From: Acidobacteriota bacterium
GTDB lineage: Bacteria > Acidobacteriota > Vicinamibacteria > Vicinamibacterales > SCN-69-37
DNA: 64,000 bases
NCBI GenBank assembly: GCA_020853395.1
Contig: JADYYY010000004.1
Span: 1 to 64,000 of the forward strand
Reading direction: 5' to 3'
Shown piece after piece: positions 1 to 9,445 of the stretch; within the stretch, counting starts at the first letter, position 1, and every line of letters starts with the position of its first letter. The translations under genes were made by a program, and so were the position numbers. Under the pieces are notes generated by a model, which was not told where the DNA came from, did not search any database, and saw only the letters and a list, made by a program, of their open reading frames with translations.

Positions 1-2642
1 GCTGGGCGCGCGTCGTCTACTCGCCCGAGCAGCAGCGCTTCCTCGTCGCCTACACGAAGATCCTCGGCGCCACGTCGCATCAGCGCACCGCGCGGTTCCT
101 CAGCTACAACGCCGGCAGCCCGGCGTTTCTCACCGACGAGATCCCCGTGGCGACCTTCCGCGATGCGGGCAACGCCGCCGGCGTGGCCTACTCGCCGGGC
201 GCGGGCGTCTTCCTCGTGAGCTGGTACGTGTGGGCGCCGAACCCGACGCCGCAGTCGTACGTCGCCGCGCTGGCGCCCAACGGCACGATCGTCACGCCGA
301 GCACGCTTCTGACCGACCCGGCCGACGGCCAGTCGGACCCGAACATCGCGTGCAACACGACGGGCCGCTGCCTCATCGTCGGCTACAGTTGGGGCAACAC
401 CAACGGCGGCCGCAACACCATCTGGGGCCGCTTCATCGACGGCGCCGCGGCGGCCGTCGGCGCCAACTCCTTCGTCGTCGACAGCGCCGCCATCGAAGGC
501 GACGGCGCCGCCACGTTCAACCCGGCGACCGGCCAGTTCGTCGTGACCTTCGTGCGCGACTTCAAGACGATCTGGAGCAAGACCGTCGACGTCAACGGCG
601 GGCTCGGCAGCGCGACCCTGCTCAAGCAGAGCACCAACAGCGCGGAGGACGGCGGCGGCTTCGGCCTGCCCAGCCTCGCCTACAACAGCACGTCGCAGAG
701 CTTCCTGCTCACGATGGGCAGTTGGTGGGGCAAGGCCTGTGCGCTGCAGCTCACGTCGAGCGGCACGCCCACCGGCGCGACCGACTGCGTGCCGGGCGGC
801 TTCGAAGCGACGCACTACACCGTGGCGGTGGCCGACCCGGGCCGCGGCCGCTTCGCGATGTTCGACAACCAGGCGTATGCCGTCATCCGGGCGACGATCT
901 ACCAGGTGGGCAGCGGCGCGGGCGGCGGCGGAGGCGGCGGCACGGCGCCGACCATCACGACGCAGCCGCTGAGCCCATCGATCGCCAACGGCGCCACGGC
1001 GACGCTGACGGTCGCGGCCACCGGCACGACCCCGTTGAGCTACCAGTGGTATCTCGGCACCAGCCCGAACACGGGCTCGCCGATCGGCGGGGCCACGGCG
1101 GCCAGCTACACGACGCCCGCGCTGACGAGCACGACCAGCTACTGGGTCCGCGTCAGCAACGCCATCGGCACCGCCAACTCGACCACGGCCACCGTCACGG
1201 TCGCGCCGGCCGGCACGGCGCCGACGATTACGACGCAGCCGCTGAGCCCGTCGATCGCCAACGGCGCCACCGCGACGCTGACGGTCGCGGCCACCGGCAC
1301 GACCCCGCTGAGCTACCAGTGGTATCTCGGCACCAGCCCGAGCACGGCCTCGCCGATCGGCGGCGCGACGGCCGCCAGCTACACGACGCCCGCGCTGACG
1401 AGCACGACCAGCTACTGGGTCCGCGTCAGCAACGCCATCGGCACCGCCAACTCGACCACCGCCACCGTCACGGTCGCGCCCGCCGGGGGCGGCGGGGGCG
1501 GCGGCGGCGCGCCGCCGTCCGGCACGTTGACCCGAGCGTTGGGGCCGACGACCGTCGCGGACGACTCACGGCGGCTCGTGCGATTCGACGCGGCGTTCGA
1601 TTCGATCAACAACGTCTACCTCGTCGTCTGGGGCACACAGTCGAGCGGGCCGGTCAACGGCCAGTTCGTCGGCCAGGACGGCGGGCCGATCGGCGCGAGG
1701 TTCGCGATCTCGACCGGCAGCCAGCAGGCCGGCTGGGCGCGCGTCGTCTACTCGCCCGAGCAGCAGCGCTTCCTCGTCGCCTACACGAAGGTCCTCGGCG
1801 CCACGTCGCATCAGCGCACCGCGCGGTTCCTCAGCTACAACGCCGGCAGCCCGGCGTTCCTCACGAGCGAGATTCCGGTGGCAACGTTCCGCGATCCGGG
1901 CAACTCCGCCGGCATCGCCTATTCGCCCGGCGCGGGCGTCTTCCTCGTCACCTGGCACGTGTGGGCCCCGAACCCGACGCCGCAGTCGTTCGTCGCCGCG
2001 TTGGCGCCCGACGGCACGATCGTCACGCCGAGCACGCTCTTGACCGACACGACCGACGGCCAGTCGGATCCGCACATCGCCTGCAACACGACGGGCCGCT
2101 GCCTGGTCGTGGGCTACAGTTGGGGGAACAACAACGGCGGCCGCAACACCATCTGGGGCCGCTTCGTCGACGGCGCCGCGGCGGCCGTCGGCGCGAACTC
2201 CTTCGTCGTCGACAGCGCCCCGATCGAGGGCGAAGCCGCCGTGGTGTTCAGCCCGCCGACGGGCCAGTTCCTCGTGACGTTCATCCGCGACTTCAAGACG
2301 ATCTGGGGCAAGACCGTCGGGCCCACCGGCACGCTCGGGACCGCGACGCTGCTCAAGCAGAGCACCAACAGCGCGGTCGACGGCGGCGGCTTCGGCCTGC
2401 CGAGCGTCGCCTACAACAGCGCGACCCAGACGATGATGTTGACGATGGGCACGTGGTCGGGCCTGGCGTGCGCGCAGCAGTTGAGCGCGAGCGGCGCGCT
2501 CATCGGTGCGACCGATTGCCCGTCGGGCACGAGCGCCGTGGCGACGACCTCGGTGGCCGACCCGAACCTCGGCCGGTTCCTGCTCCTCGACAACATGAAC
2601 TACACTCGGATTCGCTCGACCGTCTACCAGATCGCGCCGTAG
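1..2642 (+). CDS. Secreted Ig-repeat protein with duplicated beta-rich module (5' end outside window)
   Basis: The frame is open from the first full codon at position 3 and stops at 2642, so the start lies upstream. The visible 879 residues are low-charge and rich in Gly, Thr, Ser and Ala. Order: a beta-rich module (1-905), two near-identical Ig-like domains of 91 residues (939-1211 and 1212-1484, with PTITTQPLSPSIANGATATL and the SYWVRVSN strand), a poly-Gly linker near 1486-1512, then a second copy of the first module (about 1520-2640). The paired Cys in CNTTGRC recur in each copy. The composition suggests an exported adhesin-like or substrate-binding protein. I do not recognise a catalytic motif. 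An N-terminal signal cannot be checked because that end is missing. Confidence 0.85.
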   Translation, partial: WARVVYSPEQQRFLVAYTKILGATSHQRTARFLSYNAGSPAFLTDEIPVATFRDAGNAAGVAYSPGAGVFLVSWYVWAPNPTPQSYVAALAPNGTIVTPSTLLTDPADGQSDPNIACNTTGRCLIVGYSWGNTNGGRNTIWGRFIDGAAAAVGANSFVVDSAAIEGDGAATFNPATGQFVVTFVRDFKTIWSKTVDVNGGLGSATLLKQSTNSAEDGGGFGLPSLAYNSTSQSFLLTMGSWWGKACALQLTSSGTPTGATDCVPGGFEATHYTVAVADPGRGRFAMFDNQAYAVIRATIYQVGSGAGGGGGGGTAPTITTQPLSPSIANGATATLTVAATGTTPLSYQWYLGTSPNTGSPIGGATAASYTTPALTSTTSYWVRVSNAIGTANSTTATVTVAPAGTAPTITTQPLSPSIANGATATLTVAATGTTPLSYQWYLGTSPSTASPIGGATAASYTTPALTSTTSYWVRVSNAIGTANSTTATVTVAPAGGGGGGGGAPPSGTLTRALGPTTVADDSRRLVRFDAAFDSINNVYLVVWGTQSSGPVNGQFVGQDGGPIGARFAISTGSQQAGWARVVYSPEQQRFLVAYTKVLGATSHQRTARFLSYNAGSPAFLTSEIPVATFRDPGNSAGIAYSPGAGVFLVTWHVWAPNPTPQSFVAALAPDGTIVTPSTLLTDTTDGQSDPHIACNTTGRCLVVGYSWGNNNGGRNTIWGRFVDGAAAAVGANSFVVDSAPIEGEAAVVFSPPTGQFLVTFIRDFKTIWGKTVGPTGTLGTATLLKQSTNSAVDGGGFGLPSVAYNSATQTMMLTMGTWSGLACAQQLSASGALIGATDCPSGTSAVATTSVADPNLGRFLLLDNMNYTRIRSTVYQIAP
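939..1484 (+). repeat. Two tandem 273-bp Ig-domain repeats
   Basis: Positions 939-1211 and 1212-1484 are direct repeats in phase with the reading frame, 91 codons each, differing by only a few substitutions. They encode Ig-like domains and would be prone to unit gain or loss by recombination. Confidence 0.9.
1732..2639 (+). repeat. Second copy of a long internal duplication (offset 1731 bp)
   Basis: The sequence from position 1 reappears from 1732 with an exact offset of 1731 bp. The first 130 bases are almost identical (A versus G at the codon after TK). Similarity continues to about 905/2636 with more substitutions and small length differences near the end. The first copy is cut by the window edge, so further copies may lie upstream. 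Confidence 0.85.
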
Positions 2643-2696
2643 CGCCGGCGACGTCCGCGTGGGGCGGCGGCCGGACGTCCAGTCCGGCGCCGCCCG

Positions 2697-3458
2697 ATGT
2701 ATGCCGCAATGATCAGCATGACCGAGGAGCAGCAGGCCGGCCCGCCCACCGACGCCGTCCCGGCTGCCTCGAGGAGCGGCGCGTACCTCGAGCGCGGCGA
2801 CTACCATCGGCAACCGTCGCCGTCCTGGGAGTTCTACCCGACCTACCTCGCGAAGCTCCGGATCGTCCGCTCGTATCTCGAGCGCCTGCCGCGCGGGACG
2901 GCCGTGCTGGATGCCGGCTGCGGCGAAGGCGTGCTCGTCGAGGAGTTCCACGATCGGCTCGCGATGCACGGCGTCGATCCGCACTACAGCTCCGCCCACG
3001 TGCAGCAGGCGTCGCTCCTGGCCCTTCCGGTCGACGATGGCCGGTTCGACGTCGCGCTGTGTCTCGACGTGCTCGAGCACCTCACGTTCGAGGAACAGCC
3101 GCGCGCGTTCGGCGAGCTCCATCGCGTCCTGCGTCCGGGCGGCGAGCTGCTCGTCACGGTGCCGAACCTCGCGCACCTCCAGTCGCGCGTGCACTTCCTT
3201 CTGACCGGCCGGCTCATCCGGACCGCGAGCCTCGAGAAGCATCCCGGCGATCGTCCGGTGGCGGAGTTCCTGCGGCTGGCGGCTCGCGCGGGATTCCGTC
3301 TCGTCGAGCGGCGGGGCATCTTCCCCACCGTCCCGGTGCTGACGCGCCTGATTCGTCGTCAGCCCGCGCGGCTACGGTGGCTGCACCGGGCGCTGACCGT
3401 CGCGCTGCCGGTGCCGGGCTGGTGTTTCCTGAACGTGCTGCGATTCGAACGCGTGTAG
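2697..3458 (+). CDS. Class I SAM-dependent methyltransferase
   Basis: The 253-residue protein has the glycine-rich SAM loop VLDAGCGEG at about residues 70-78, the acidic motif and post-motif CLDVLEHL near 120, and HRVLRPGGELLVTVPN near 143-158, all standard for the Rossmann-fold family. It opens a tight plus-strand run of surface-glycan genes ending at 12773, and its stop is 9 bp before the flippase, so a role in capping or methylating a glycan or lipid carrier is likely but inferred. Alternative in-frame ATGs at 2709 and 2718 are possible. No convincing ribosome-binding site decides between them. Confidence 0.85.
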   Translation: MYAAMISMTEEQQAGPPTDAVPAASRSGAYLERGDYHRQPSPSWEFYPTYLAKLRIVRSYLERLPRGTAVLDAGCGEGVLVEEFHDRLAMHGVDPHYSSAHVQQASLLALPVDDGRFDVALCLDVLEHLTFEEQPRAFGELHRVLRPGGELLVTVPNLAHLQSRVHFLLTGRLIRTASLEKHPGDRPVAEFLRLAARAGFRLVERRGIFPTVPVLTRLIRRQPARLRWLHRALTVALPVPGWCFLNVLRFERV

Positions 3459-3467
3459 CGGCTCGCG

Positions 3468-4970
3468 ATGCGCGATCGGCTGAAGCAGCTCTCGACAGGC
3501 GTCGCGATCTACGGCGCCGGCGACGTCGCCATCCAGGTCGTGAACTTCGCGCTGCTCGCCGTGTACGTCAAGGGCGGCTTCCTCACGGCGCTCGACTTCG
3601 GCGGCCTGGCGCTGCTCGGCGCGATCGAAGCCTTCGCCAAGGTGCTGTCTCGATGGGGGCTGGACGGCGCGTTCATGCGCTACTACCACGAGGACGCCGA
3701 GCGGCGGCCCCGGCTGGCGAGCACGATCCTGTGGTTCCTGCTCGCCGCCAACACGCTCGTGTTCGCCGGCGCGTTCGCGGCCGCGCCGTTCGTCGCGGTG
3801 CGCCTCTTCGACGACCCGGCCAAGTACCTGCCCGCCGCGAACCTGATGCTCGCGAACACGTGGCTCATCGCCGCCACGTTCCTGCCGTTCCATTCGATGC
3901 GCATGCAGCGGCAGGCCGTCGCGTACAGCGCCCTGACGTTCGCCAGGAGCGTCGGCACGGTCGTGCTCCGCATCGCGCTCGTGATCTGGCTCGGCCTCGG
4001 CCTCACGGGCGTGTACCTCGCGGATCTCGCCGTCACGCTGCTGCTCCTTCCGGTGCTGTGGCGATGGGGCCGGCCGCTCGTCGCGTTCACGTTCTCGTGG
4101 GACGATCTCAGCCGCGCGCTCCGCTTCGGCCTGCCCCGAGTGCCGCACGGGATGGCCCAGCAGATCCTCGACGGCGGGAACAAGCTCCTGCTCAACCGGT
4201 ACATCACCCAGCCGGAGCTGGGCGTGTTCCAGAACGGCCAAGCGCTCGGCACGGCGATCAAGTTCTTCACCGGCGCGTTCGAGACCGCGTGGGCGCCGTT
4301 CTACTACGCGGCCGCGCGCGAGCCGGACGGGAAGATCACGCTCGCCAAGGTCGCAACCTACGGCGTCGCCGTCCTCGCCCTGCTCGTGGCGGCGATGACG
4401 GCCGTCGCGCACGACGTCGTGCTCGTGGTCCTCACGCCGGACTACCTGCGCGCCGCCGATCTGCTGCCGATCATCGCGCTCGGCATGGCGCTGCAGGGCG
4501 TCTACCTGCTCACGTCCATCGGCCTGAATCTCACGAGCCGCACCGAGTTCTATCCGGTCGCCACCTTCACGGCGGCCGCGGCCGTGCTGGCCGGCGGCGT
4601 CTGGCTGATGCCGCGCCATGGCGCGCTCGGCGCTGCGCTCGCGTTCCTCTTCGCGTCGGCCGTGCAGGCCGGCCTGGCGGGCGCGCTCGCGCACCGGTTC
4701 TATCCGATGCGCTACGAGACGGCGCGCATCGCGCGGGTCGTCGTGGCCGGGCTCGGCGCCGCGCTGCTCGCGCGCTGGGCGGTACCGTCGATGGCACCGC
4801 TCGCAGGGCTCGTCGTGCGCGGCGGCACGGCCGTGATCGCGTATGCGCTGATGCTGTGGTGGAGCGGCTTCCTTCGCCCGTCCGAGCGGGCGTATCTTGT
4901 CGAGCTGGTGACGCGCGTTCGCGGACGCGGGTGGCGCAGATCGCCTGACGGAACCAGTGCGCGGCTCTAG
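3468..4970 (+). CDS. Polysaccharide/oligosaccharide flippase (Wzx/MATE-like membrane protein)
   Basis: The 500-residue protein is almost entirely hydrophobic helices, about 12-14 by eye, with the N-terminal pattern YGAGDVAIQVVNFALLAVYV typical of the MVF/PST flippase superfamily. Such proteins move lipid-linked sugars from the cytoplasmic to the outer face of the inner membrane. The neighbours are a methyltransferase and a GT39-type transferase, and the 3' end overlaps the next gene by 14 bp, which indicates co-translation. Substrate unknown. Confidence 0.85.
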   Translation: MRDRLKQLSTGVAIYGAGDVAIQVVNFALLAVYVKGGFLTALDFGGLALLGAIEAFAKVLSRWGLDGAFMRYYHEDAERRPRLASTILWFLLAANTLVFAGAFAAAPFVAVRLFDDPAKYLPAANLMLANTWLIAATFLPFHSMRMQRQAVAYSALTFARSVGTVVLRIALVIWLGLGLTGVYLADLAVTLLLLPVLWRWGRPLVAFTFSWDDLSRALRFGLPRVPHGMAQQILDGGNKLLLNRYITQPELGVFQNGQALGTAIKFFTGAFETAWAPFYYAAAREPDGKITLAKVATYGVAVLALLVAAMTAVAHDVVLVVLTPDYLRAADLLPIIALGMALQGVYLLTSIGLNLTSRTEFYPVATFTAAAAVLAGGVWLMPRHGALGAALAFLFASAVQAGLAGALAHRFYPMRYETARIARVVVAGLGAALLARWAVPSMAPLAGLVVRGGTAVIAYALMLWWSGFLRPSERAYLVELVTRVRGRGWRRSPDGTSARL

Positions 4971-6714
4971 TCCACCCCCGGCGCCGGGCGCCTCGGCCGC
5001 GGGACGACGCCGCTGGCGGCTGATCCTCGGGGCCGTGCTCGTCCTGTCCGCGCTCGTCCGCTGCCTCGGGCTCGCCTACGGCCTGCCCGCGGTGCACAAC
5101 CCGGACGAAGTCGCGATCATGAACCGGGCGGTCGGCCTGGCGCAGACGCAGTTCAACCCGCGCAACTTCCTGTATCCGAGCCTGTACTTCTACGCGCTGT
5201 TCGCCTGCGAAGCTCTCTGGTTCGTCGCGGGTCGGCTGCTCGGGATGTTCGGCTCGCTCGCGGCGTTCGAGCGCGCGTTCTTCGTGGACCCGACGTCGAT
5301 CTACCTCGTCGGCCGCGGCCTCACGGCCGCCTGCGGCGTCCTGACCGTCTGGGCGACGGCGCACCTCGGCGCCCGCTTGTGGGACGCGCGCGCGGGCCTG
5401 TCGGCGGCCGTGCTGCTCGGCCTCGCACCGCTGGCCGTGACCGACGCGCACTACGTCAAGCACGACGTGCCGGTGACGCTGCTCATCGTGCTCGCCCATC
5501 TCGCGCTGCTGCGCGCCTGGTCGGACCCGGCGCGCTCCCGCCGTTGGATCCTCGTCGGGCTCCTGACCGGCCTCGCGATGTCCACGCACTACTACGCGGT
5601 CTTCGTCACGCTGCCGGTGGCCATCGGCGCCCTTTCGGCGCAGGCCGATCGCGCGTCTGTCGCCGCGAGGGTCCGGCGGCTGCTCCTCGTCGGCGGCGCG
5701 GCCGCCCTGGTCTTCTTCGCCGGCTCCCCCTTCCTCCTACTGGAGCCGATGAGGGCGCTCGACGACATCTCCGCCAACCGGGCCATCGTCATCGATCGGC
5801 TGACCACCTCGACCGGCGCGTTCGGCGCCGCGGAGTACTACCTTGGGTGGCTCGCGCGCGACGCGGCGGGGCGACTGGCGTGCGTGCTGGCCGCCGGCGG
5901 GCTGATCGTGACGCTGCGATCCGGCGCCAGAACGGCGATCGTGGCGCTCGCGTTTTCGCTCGCGTTCATCGCCTTCATCGCCAACACCGTTCCGGCGAGC
6001 CGCTACCTCAACCCGGTCCTCCCCTTCATGCTGCTGCTCGCGGGCGCCGCCGTGTCGTGGACGCTGCGCCATCGCCGCCGGATCTGGCGCGTGGCGGGCG
6101 TCGCGCTGCTCGCCGGCGCCGGCCTGGAGGCCGGCTGGAGCAGCGTCCGTGTCGGGCTGTTCTTCCGCCAGGCGGATACCCGCACGCTGGCGCAACAGTG
6201 GATCGAGCGGACGCTTCCGGAAGGGACGTCGATCCTGGTGCAGCCCTACAGCGTGCAGCTCCGCCAGTCGCGCGGCTCGCTCGAGGAGGCGCTTCGCGCG
6301 CACCTCGGCGACCCGGCGCGTGCCTCCGTCAAGTTCACCCGGCTACTGCGCCTCGATCCGTATCCGTCGCCCGCCTACCGGACGCTCTTTCTCGGGGCCG
6401 GCGGGCTCGACGTCGACAAGATCTACGTCGAGCCGGCGGCCTTCGACCAGGCCGGCAGCCTCGAGCCGCTGCGGCGCCTCGCGGTGACGTGCGTCGTGAT
6501 GAAGCGGTACAATGTCGAGGACGTGTCGATGGTCGCCATCAGCGCGGCCCTGCGTCGGGAAGGGCGGCTGGCCGCGGTGTTTTCGCCGTACCGGCACGAC
6601 GCCAGCCCAGACCGCCGCCAGGCCGTCCCGCCGTTTCTCCACAACAGCAGCACGCGGATCGCCGCCGAGCTCGAGCGACCCGGGCCCATCGTCGAGATCT
6701 GGACGATCGACTGA
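4957..6714 (+). CDS. GT39-type membrane glycosyltransferase 1
   Basis: Starts at GTG 4957 inside the end of the flippase gene. The 585-residue protein has a cytoplasmic basic N-terminus, then many membrane helices. An acidic pair sits in the first outer loop (VHNPDEVAIMNRAV, about residues 46-59), where GT-C enzymes of the PMT/ArnT type place their catalytic Asp. The C-terminal 180 residues are soluble and probably periplasmic. These enzymes use polyprenyl-phosphate sugars as donors. The acceptor is unknown. The stop codon overlaps the next ATG by one base. Confidence 0.8.
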   Translation: MRGSSPPPAPGASAAGRRRWRLILGAVLVLSALVRCLGLAYGLPAVHNPDEVAIMNRAVGLAQTQFNPRNFLYPSLYFYALFACEALWFVAGRLLGMFGSLAAFERAFFVDPTSIYLVGRGLTAACGVLTVWATAHLGARLWDARAGLSAAVLLGLAPLAVTDAHYVKHDVPVTLLIVLAHLALLRAWSDPARSRRWILVGLLTGLAMSTHYYAVFVTLPVAIGALSAQADRASVAARVRRLLLVGGAAALVFFAGSPFLLLEPMRALDDISANRAIVIDRLTTSTGAFGAAEYYLGWLARDAAGRLACVLAAGGLIVTLRSGARTAIVALAFSLAFIAFIANTVPASRYLNPVLPFMLLLAGAAVSWTLRHRRRIWRVAGVALLAGAGLEAGWSSVRVGLFFRQADTRTLAQQWIERTLPEGTSILVQPYSVQLRQSRGSLEEALRAHLGDPARASVKFTRLLRLDPYPSPAYRTLFLGAGGLDVDKIYVEPAAFDQAGSLEPLRRLAVTCVVMKRYNVEDVSMVAISAALRREGRLAAVFSPYRHDASPDRRQAVPPFLHNSSTRIAAELERPGPIVEIWTID

Positions 6715-7931
6715 TGGCCAGGTCCCCACGGCTCCGGGAAGCGGTCGCGCGCCGCCTGCGCGGCGTCCCGTTCTTCACGAGCGCGCTGGCGCGCTATCGG
6801 CGAGGCAGCTACGCCCGCCGGATCAACGCGTTCCTCGAGCGGCGCGACGGCCACGCCGGCCGTCTCCCCATGGGCGTCGTGTACGAAGCGACGATGCGCT
6901 GCAACCTGCACTGCGAGTTCTGCTACGTCGGCACGCTGCTGAACATCGAGGGGGAGTGGCGCCAGGAGCTACCGCTCGACGCGCTCGAGCGCGCGTTCCC
7001 CGATCGGGACGGGCTGCAGGTCAGCCTCACCGGCGGCGAGATCTTCATGCGGAAGGACATCCTGCAGGTGATGGACGTCTTCCGGCAGAAGGGCTACGTC
7101 TGCGGGTATCTCACGACGAACGGCACGATCATCACGCCGGAGCGCGCGCGGGCACTGGCCGATCTGGCGCACGCCGGCTTCCTCAAACACATCAGCGTGT
7201 CGATCGACGGGCCGAACGAGCTGCACGACCGGGCGCGGGGCGTCAACGGGACGTTCGCGCGGACGGCCGAGGGGCTGCGGCGGCTGCAGACGGCGGCGCG
7301 AGAGACCGGCGCGCCGCTTCGCGTCAGCGTGAACACGACCGTCGCGCACGAGACGCTCGACGCGCTCCACGAGATGGTCGGCGTCGCCGAGGAGCTCGGC
7401 GTGGACGCGATCGGCTTGAATCACCTGATGTACAGCACGCCGGAGGAGGTCGACGAGACCGTGCGCCTGCTCGGGATCGGCGATCCGTCGGTGATCTCGA
7501 CGTTCGTCACGCGCGACACGGGCCTGGATCCCGAACGGGTCCGCACGCAGGTGGCCCGGCTCGCGTCGGAGTGCCACCGGCGCGGCATCCGGTTCGACAT
7601 GCGCCCCAAGGTGCGCGGCGACCTGGTGACGCCGTACTACACCCCCGGCGAGGCGCTCGAGGGACGATGCCTGTACCCGTTCCTGTACGCGCGGGTCTCG
7701 TTCAGCGGCAAGGCGTACTTCTGCCCGTTCATCCGGGTCGAAGTCGGCGATCTCACCACGCAATCGCTCGAGGAGGTGTGGACCGGTCCCCGCTACGTTT
7801 CCATGCGCCGGACGCTCGTCGAAAATGGTATCTTTCCGGTCTGCCGCCGCTGCTGCAAGGTCGAGCTCGCGCCGCGGCCGGCCGCGACCGCGCCGGTCGA
7901 CGAGCCGCTCGCGGCGGTGGACGCCTCCTGA
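6714..7931 (+). CDS. Radical SAM enzyme with SPASM-like C-terminal domain
   Basis: ATG 6714 shares its A with the upstream TGA. The 405-residue protein carries the radical SAM cluster CxxxCxxC as CNLHCEFC (Cys 63, 67, 70), followed by LTGGEIFMRKDI and LKHISVSIDG, and a C-terminal Cys-rich block (CLYPFLY, FCPF, CRRCCKV) like the SPASM/twitch auxiliary cluster region. Such enzymes modify peptides or, in some glycan loci, sugars and lipids by radical chemistry. Being embedded in a glycosyltransferase operon with no obvious precursor peptide gene nearby points to a carbohydrate or lipid substrate. That is inference. The frame extends far upstream, but only as an overlap with the GT39 gene. Confidence 0.85.
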   Translation: MARSPRLREAVARRLRGVPFFTSALARYRRGSYARRINAFLERRDGHAGRLPMGVVYEATMRCNLHCEFCYVGTLLNIEGEWRQELPLDALERAFPDRDGLQVSLTGGEIFMRKDILQVMDVFRQKGYVCGYLTTNGTIITPERARALADLAHAGFLKHISVSIDGPNELHDRARGVNGTFARTAEGLRRLQTAARETGAPLRVSVNTTVAHETLDALHEMVGVAEELGVDAIGLNHLMYSTPEEVDETVRLLGIGDPSVISTFVTRDTGLDPERVRTQVARLASECHRRGIRFDMRPKVRGDLVTPYYTPGEALEGRCLYPFLYARVSFSGKAYFCPFIRVEVGDLTTQSLEEVWTGPRYVSMRRTLVENGIFPVCRRCCKVELAPRPAATAPVDEPLAAVDAS

Positions 7932-7941
7932 CAGGATCTTC

Positions 7942-9423
7942 ATGCTCGGTGCCCGAACCCTCTTCGTGAACCCGCCGCTCGTCGGCGGCATCGCGTTCAC
8001 GCGCCAGGGCCGCTGCCAGGAACGGGAAGAAGTGCTCGGCACGACGAAGCCGCCCTACACGCTGGCGCTCGGCGCGGCGCTGCTCCGGGCGCAAGGCTGC
8101 GACGTCCGGGTCGTCGATCTCACCGCGACGCAGCAGACCGTCGACGATCTGGTGCGCCGGCTCGACGCGGAGCGGTTCGAGCCCACGCTCGTGCTCTTTC
8201 CCAGCACCACGCCGACGCTCGAGGCGGACGTGGCCGAGATGGCCAAGATCAAGGCGCGGTACGGCGCACCGCTGTTCTGCTTCGGCCCGCACGCGTCCTG
8301 TACGCCCGCCGAGTCCATGGCGCGGGCGGCCGCCGTCGACGGCATGTTCGTGGGCGAGCCGGAGGATGGCATCATCGCGCTCGCGAGGCTCGACAGCCTC
8401 GACGCGCTCGACACGATCCCCAGCCTCACGTTCCGCCGCGGCCGCGACGTCGTCTCGCACCGCGCCCAGGGCACGTTCGCCGGTTTTCTCACCGCGCCGT
8501 ACCCGGCGTGGGATCTGCTCGACGTCGACTCGTACCGGCTGCCGATCGTGGATCAGCCCTACGTGCTGGTCGAGACGTCGCGCGGCTGCCCCTACTCGTG
8601 CGACTTCTGCGTGGCGCCCATCCATCAAGGCCACAAGTTCCGCGAGAAGAGCGCGAAGGCGCTCGTCGACGAGCTGGAGCACGGCTACCGGACGTTCGGG
8701 CTGAAGTTCTTCTATCTCTGGGGCGATACCGTGACGCTGAACGTGAAGACGTTCAGCGCGTTCTGCGACGAGCTGATCGCCAGGAAGCTCCCCGTTCAGT
8801 GGTTCGGCAACGCGCGGGCCGACAACCTGACCGATCCGGCGTTCGTCGCCCGGCTGCGCCAGGCCGGCTGCTGGATGCTCGCGCTCGGCATCGAGACCGA
8901 GTCCGACGAGACGCGCAAGGACATGATGAAGCGGCTCGAGGGCCAGAAGATCCGGGCCGCCATCCAGAACATGCGGCAGGCGGGGATCCGATCGTTCGGG
9001 TTCTTCATCCTGGGCTATCCGGGCGAAACGCCGGCATCGCTCCAGCGGACGGTCGACTACGCCATCGAGCTCGAGCCCGACTTCGCGAACTTCTACCCCG
9101 CGGTGCCCTATCCCGGCACGGAGCTCTACACCAAGGCCAAGCGCGATGGTCTCCTCGTGAGCGAGGACTGGTCGCGGATGGAGTACTCGTACTACCTGAT
9201 GTCGGGAAACGGCCTGAACGAGCGCGTGGTCATGGATGCGATCAACCGCGCCAGGCGGCGGTTCTACCTCCGTCCCGCGTACCTGTGGCGTCATCTGGGG
9301 GACGTCGTGCGGCTGGCCGTGACCAAGTGGGACATCGCCTGGCACGTCGCGTCGCGCGTGCTGTTCGGCGCGAACGTCGCCAGCCCGCCGCCCGTCGCAC
9401 AGGTCCGCCAACGCGCCGCCTAG
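7942..9423 (+). CDS. B12-binding-domain-type radical SAM protein (BchE-like architecture)
   Basis: Start ATG 7942 is preceded by AGGA at 7933-7936. Of 493 residues, the first 180 form a cobalamin-binding-like Rossmann domain, and the radical SAM cluster follows as CPYSCDFC (Cys 216, 220, 223), with FGNARAD, LALGIETESD and FILGYPGET segments typical of class B radical SAM enzymes. The N-terminal QGRCQEREE stretch resembles a motif seen in BchE-like families. The classical DxHxxG cobalamin ligand motif is not visible, so cobalamin may bind base-off or not at all. Ten bases separate it from the SPASM-type gene, so the two probably act in the same modification route. Confidence 0.82.
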   Translation: MLGARTLFVNPPLVGGIAFTRQGRCQEREEVLGTTKPPYTLALGAALLRAQGCDVRVVDLTATQQTVDDLVRRLDAERFEPTLVLFPSTTPTLEADVAEMAKIKARYGAPLFCFGPHASCTPAESMARAAAVDGMFVGEPEDGIIALARLDSLDALDTIPSLTFRRGRDVVSHRAQGTFAGFLTAPYPAWDLLDVDSYRLPIVDQPYVLVETSRGCPYSCDFCVAPIHQGHKFREKSAKALVDELEHGYRTFGLKFFYLWGDTVTLNVKTFSAFCDELIARKLPVQWFGNARADNLTDPAFVARLRQAGCWMLALGIETESDETRKDMMKRLEGQKIRAAIQNMRQAGIRSFGFFILGYPGETPASLQRTVDYAIELEPDFANFYPAVPYPGTELYTKAKRDGLLVSEDWSRMEYSYYLMSGNGLNERVVMDAINRARRRFYLRPAYLWRHLGDVVRLAVTKWDIAWHVASRVLFGANVASPPPVAQVRQRAA

Positions 9424-9445
9424 GCAGCCCGCCGGCCGAACCGCG

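Noticed and set aside
230-4948. A 1572-codon open frame on the plus strand, and long minus-strand frames such as 1566-3242, 3372-4694 and 7753-9513.
   Set aside because: They are Arg/Ala/Pro/Gly-rich shadows of real genes in GC-rich DNA, with no domains and no ribosome-binding sites.
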